Part shown: positions 6,546 to 7,044 of the stretch, one piece after another
Layout: the number at the start of each line of letters is the position of its first letter
Position numbering within the stretch: position 1 is the stretch's first letter
Assembly: GCA_004211235.1 (NCBI GenBank)
Contig: SEEY01000201.1
Location: 1-7,044, forward strand
Direction: 5' to 3'
Length of the DNA: 7,044 nt
Source: Rubrivivax sp.
GTDB taxonomy: Bacteria > Pseudomonadota > Gammaproteobacteria > Burkholderiales > Burkholderiaceae
The notes under the pieces: model-generated
Database searches by the model: none
What the model saw: the letters and a program-made list of their open reading frames with translations, nothing else
Told to the model about the DNA's origin: nothing
Program-made: the position numbers and the translations under genes

Positions 6546-7044
6546 CTAACGCAACAGCCGCAAGCCGTACAAACCACCCGCGAGGGAGCCTGGCCTGGCG
6601 ACGAACTTGACGGCCAACTTGCCGCCAGCGGCCTTCACCAGCTCGGACGGCAAAGGGAAGTCGCGGCTGTAGACGGTCTGCGGCGCGCTGGCGTCGAGTT
6701 CAACTTCCGCGACGAGCTGGCCGTTGACAAGGATGTCAAAGCGGCGGCCGGCATCGGCCGTCGAGAAGCTCAGCTGCAGCGCGCGGGCTTCGGCCTTGGG
6801 GTCGTTCAGGTCATAACTGAACCACTGCTTCGCATGCCGCCAGCGGCCGGCCGGCGCGATGCCGTTCTCGGCGCCCTCGCCCTTGAAGCCGTGGTCGGAC
6901 TCGGGCTGCTGCTCGCCGGGCGCGACCTGGTCGATGGTCTGGGCGTCCAGCGCCAGGCGGGCCTCCTCGGCCCTGGCGAGCTCCACGCGCAGCAGGCTCT
7001 GCTGGGCCGGCGTGCTGCGCGCCCAATAGACCATGTAGCGCGAG
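6546..7044 (-). CDS. DUF1680-superfamily glycosidase, GH127/GH146 type (C-terminal part, cut by window edge)
   Basis: The last 166 residues of a larger enzyme; the coding frame is open to the window edge and the stop is TAG at 6548-6546. Just inside the edge the frame reads SRYMVYWAR, like the segment that ends the main fold of DUF1680 proteins. It is followed by DAQTIDQVAPGEQQPESDHG, the GEGAENG and RWRHAKQWFSYDL motifs, FDILVNGQLVAEVEL and a final GSLAGGLYGLRLLR. This series is characteristic of the C-terminal beta-sandwich of bacterial GH127/GH146-like proteins. Characterised members are beta-L-arabinofuranosidases with a catalytic cysteine and glutamate in the main domain, which is outside this window, so activity and any signal peptide cannot be judged. 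An ATG at 7034 is internal and not the true start. It precedes the YtfQ-like gene by 92 bp on the same strand, consistent with one sugar-utilisation locus. Confidence 0.8.
   Translation of the reverse strand, partial: SRYMVYWARSTPAQQSLLRVELARAEEARLALDAQTIDQVAPGEQQPESDHGFKGEGAENGIAPAGRWRHAKQWFSYDLNDPKAEARALQLSFSTADAGRRFDILVNGQLVAEVELDASAPQTVYSRDFPLPSELVKAAGGKLAVKFVARPGSLAGGLYGLRLLR

Overview
The window is GC-rich, and every gene I can support lies on the minus strand. It reads as part of a carbohydrate-utilisation operon from a Gram-negative bacterium. GC content, codon use, the YtfQ/YtfR/YtfT-like transporter proteins and the style of the intergenic repeat suggest a betaproteobacterium of the order Burkholderiales. 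This placement comes from recognition, not from a search.

Layout in transcription order (right to left). At 7044-6546 is the C-terminal end of a DUF1680-superfamily glycosidase (GH127/GH146 type, beta-L-arabinofuranosidases); its start is outside the window. A 92-bp gap follows, with a good Shine-Dalgarno site and a weak promoter-like pair. At 6453-5494 is a periplasmic sugar-binding protein very like E. coli YtfQ, the galactofuranose-binding protein. From 5493 to 4884 there is no credible gene; the space is filled by a 541-bp imperfect giant palindrome (4916-5456) whose arms are about 247 bp each. At 4883-3330 is a two-domain sugar ABC ATPase like YtfR. At 3333-418 is a secreted GH31 alpha-glycosidase carrying a PA14 domain, most like the alpha-xylosidase branch. 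At 421-1 is the start of a YtfT-like permease, cut by the window edge. The ATPase/GH31 and GH31/permease junctions are both 4-bp ATGA overlaps, so these three genes are probably translationally coupled.

How it may work. Extracytoplasmic hydrolases (the GH31, and perhaps the GH127/146 enzyme) would trim plant cell-wall oligosaccharides and release pentoses or other monosaccharides. The YtfQ-like protein would capture the sugar, possibly in furanose form, and pass it to the ATPase/permease importer. The combination of a furanose-type importer, a beta-L-arabinofuranosidase-type enzyme and an alpha-xylosidase-type enzyme points to arabinose/xylose-bearing polymers such as arabinosylated xyloglucan, but the substrate is inference.

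The most notable items are the giant palindrome inside the transporter operon, and the insertion of a secreted hydrolase gene between the ATPase and permease genes with ATGA coupling on both sides. I did not find a clearly new enzyme system.
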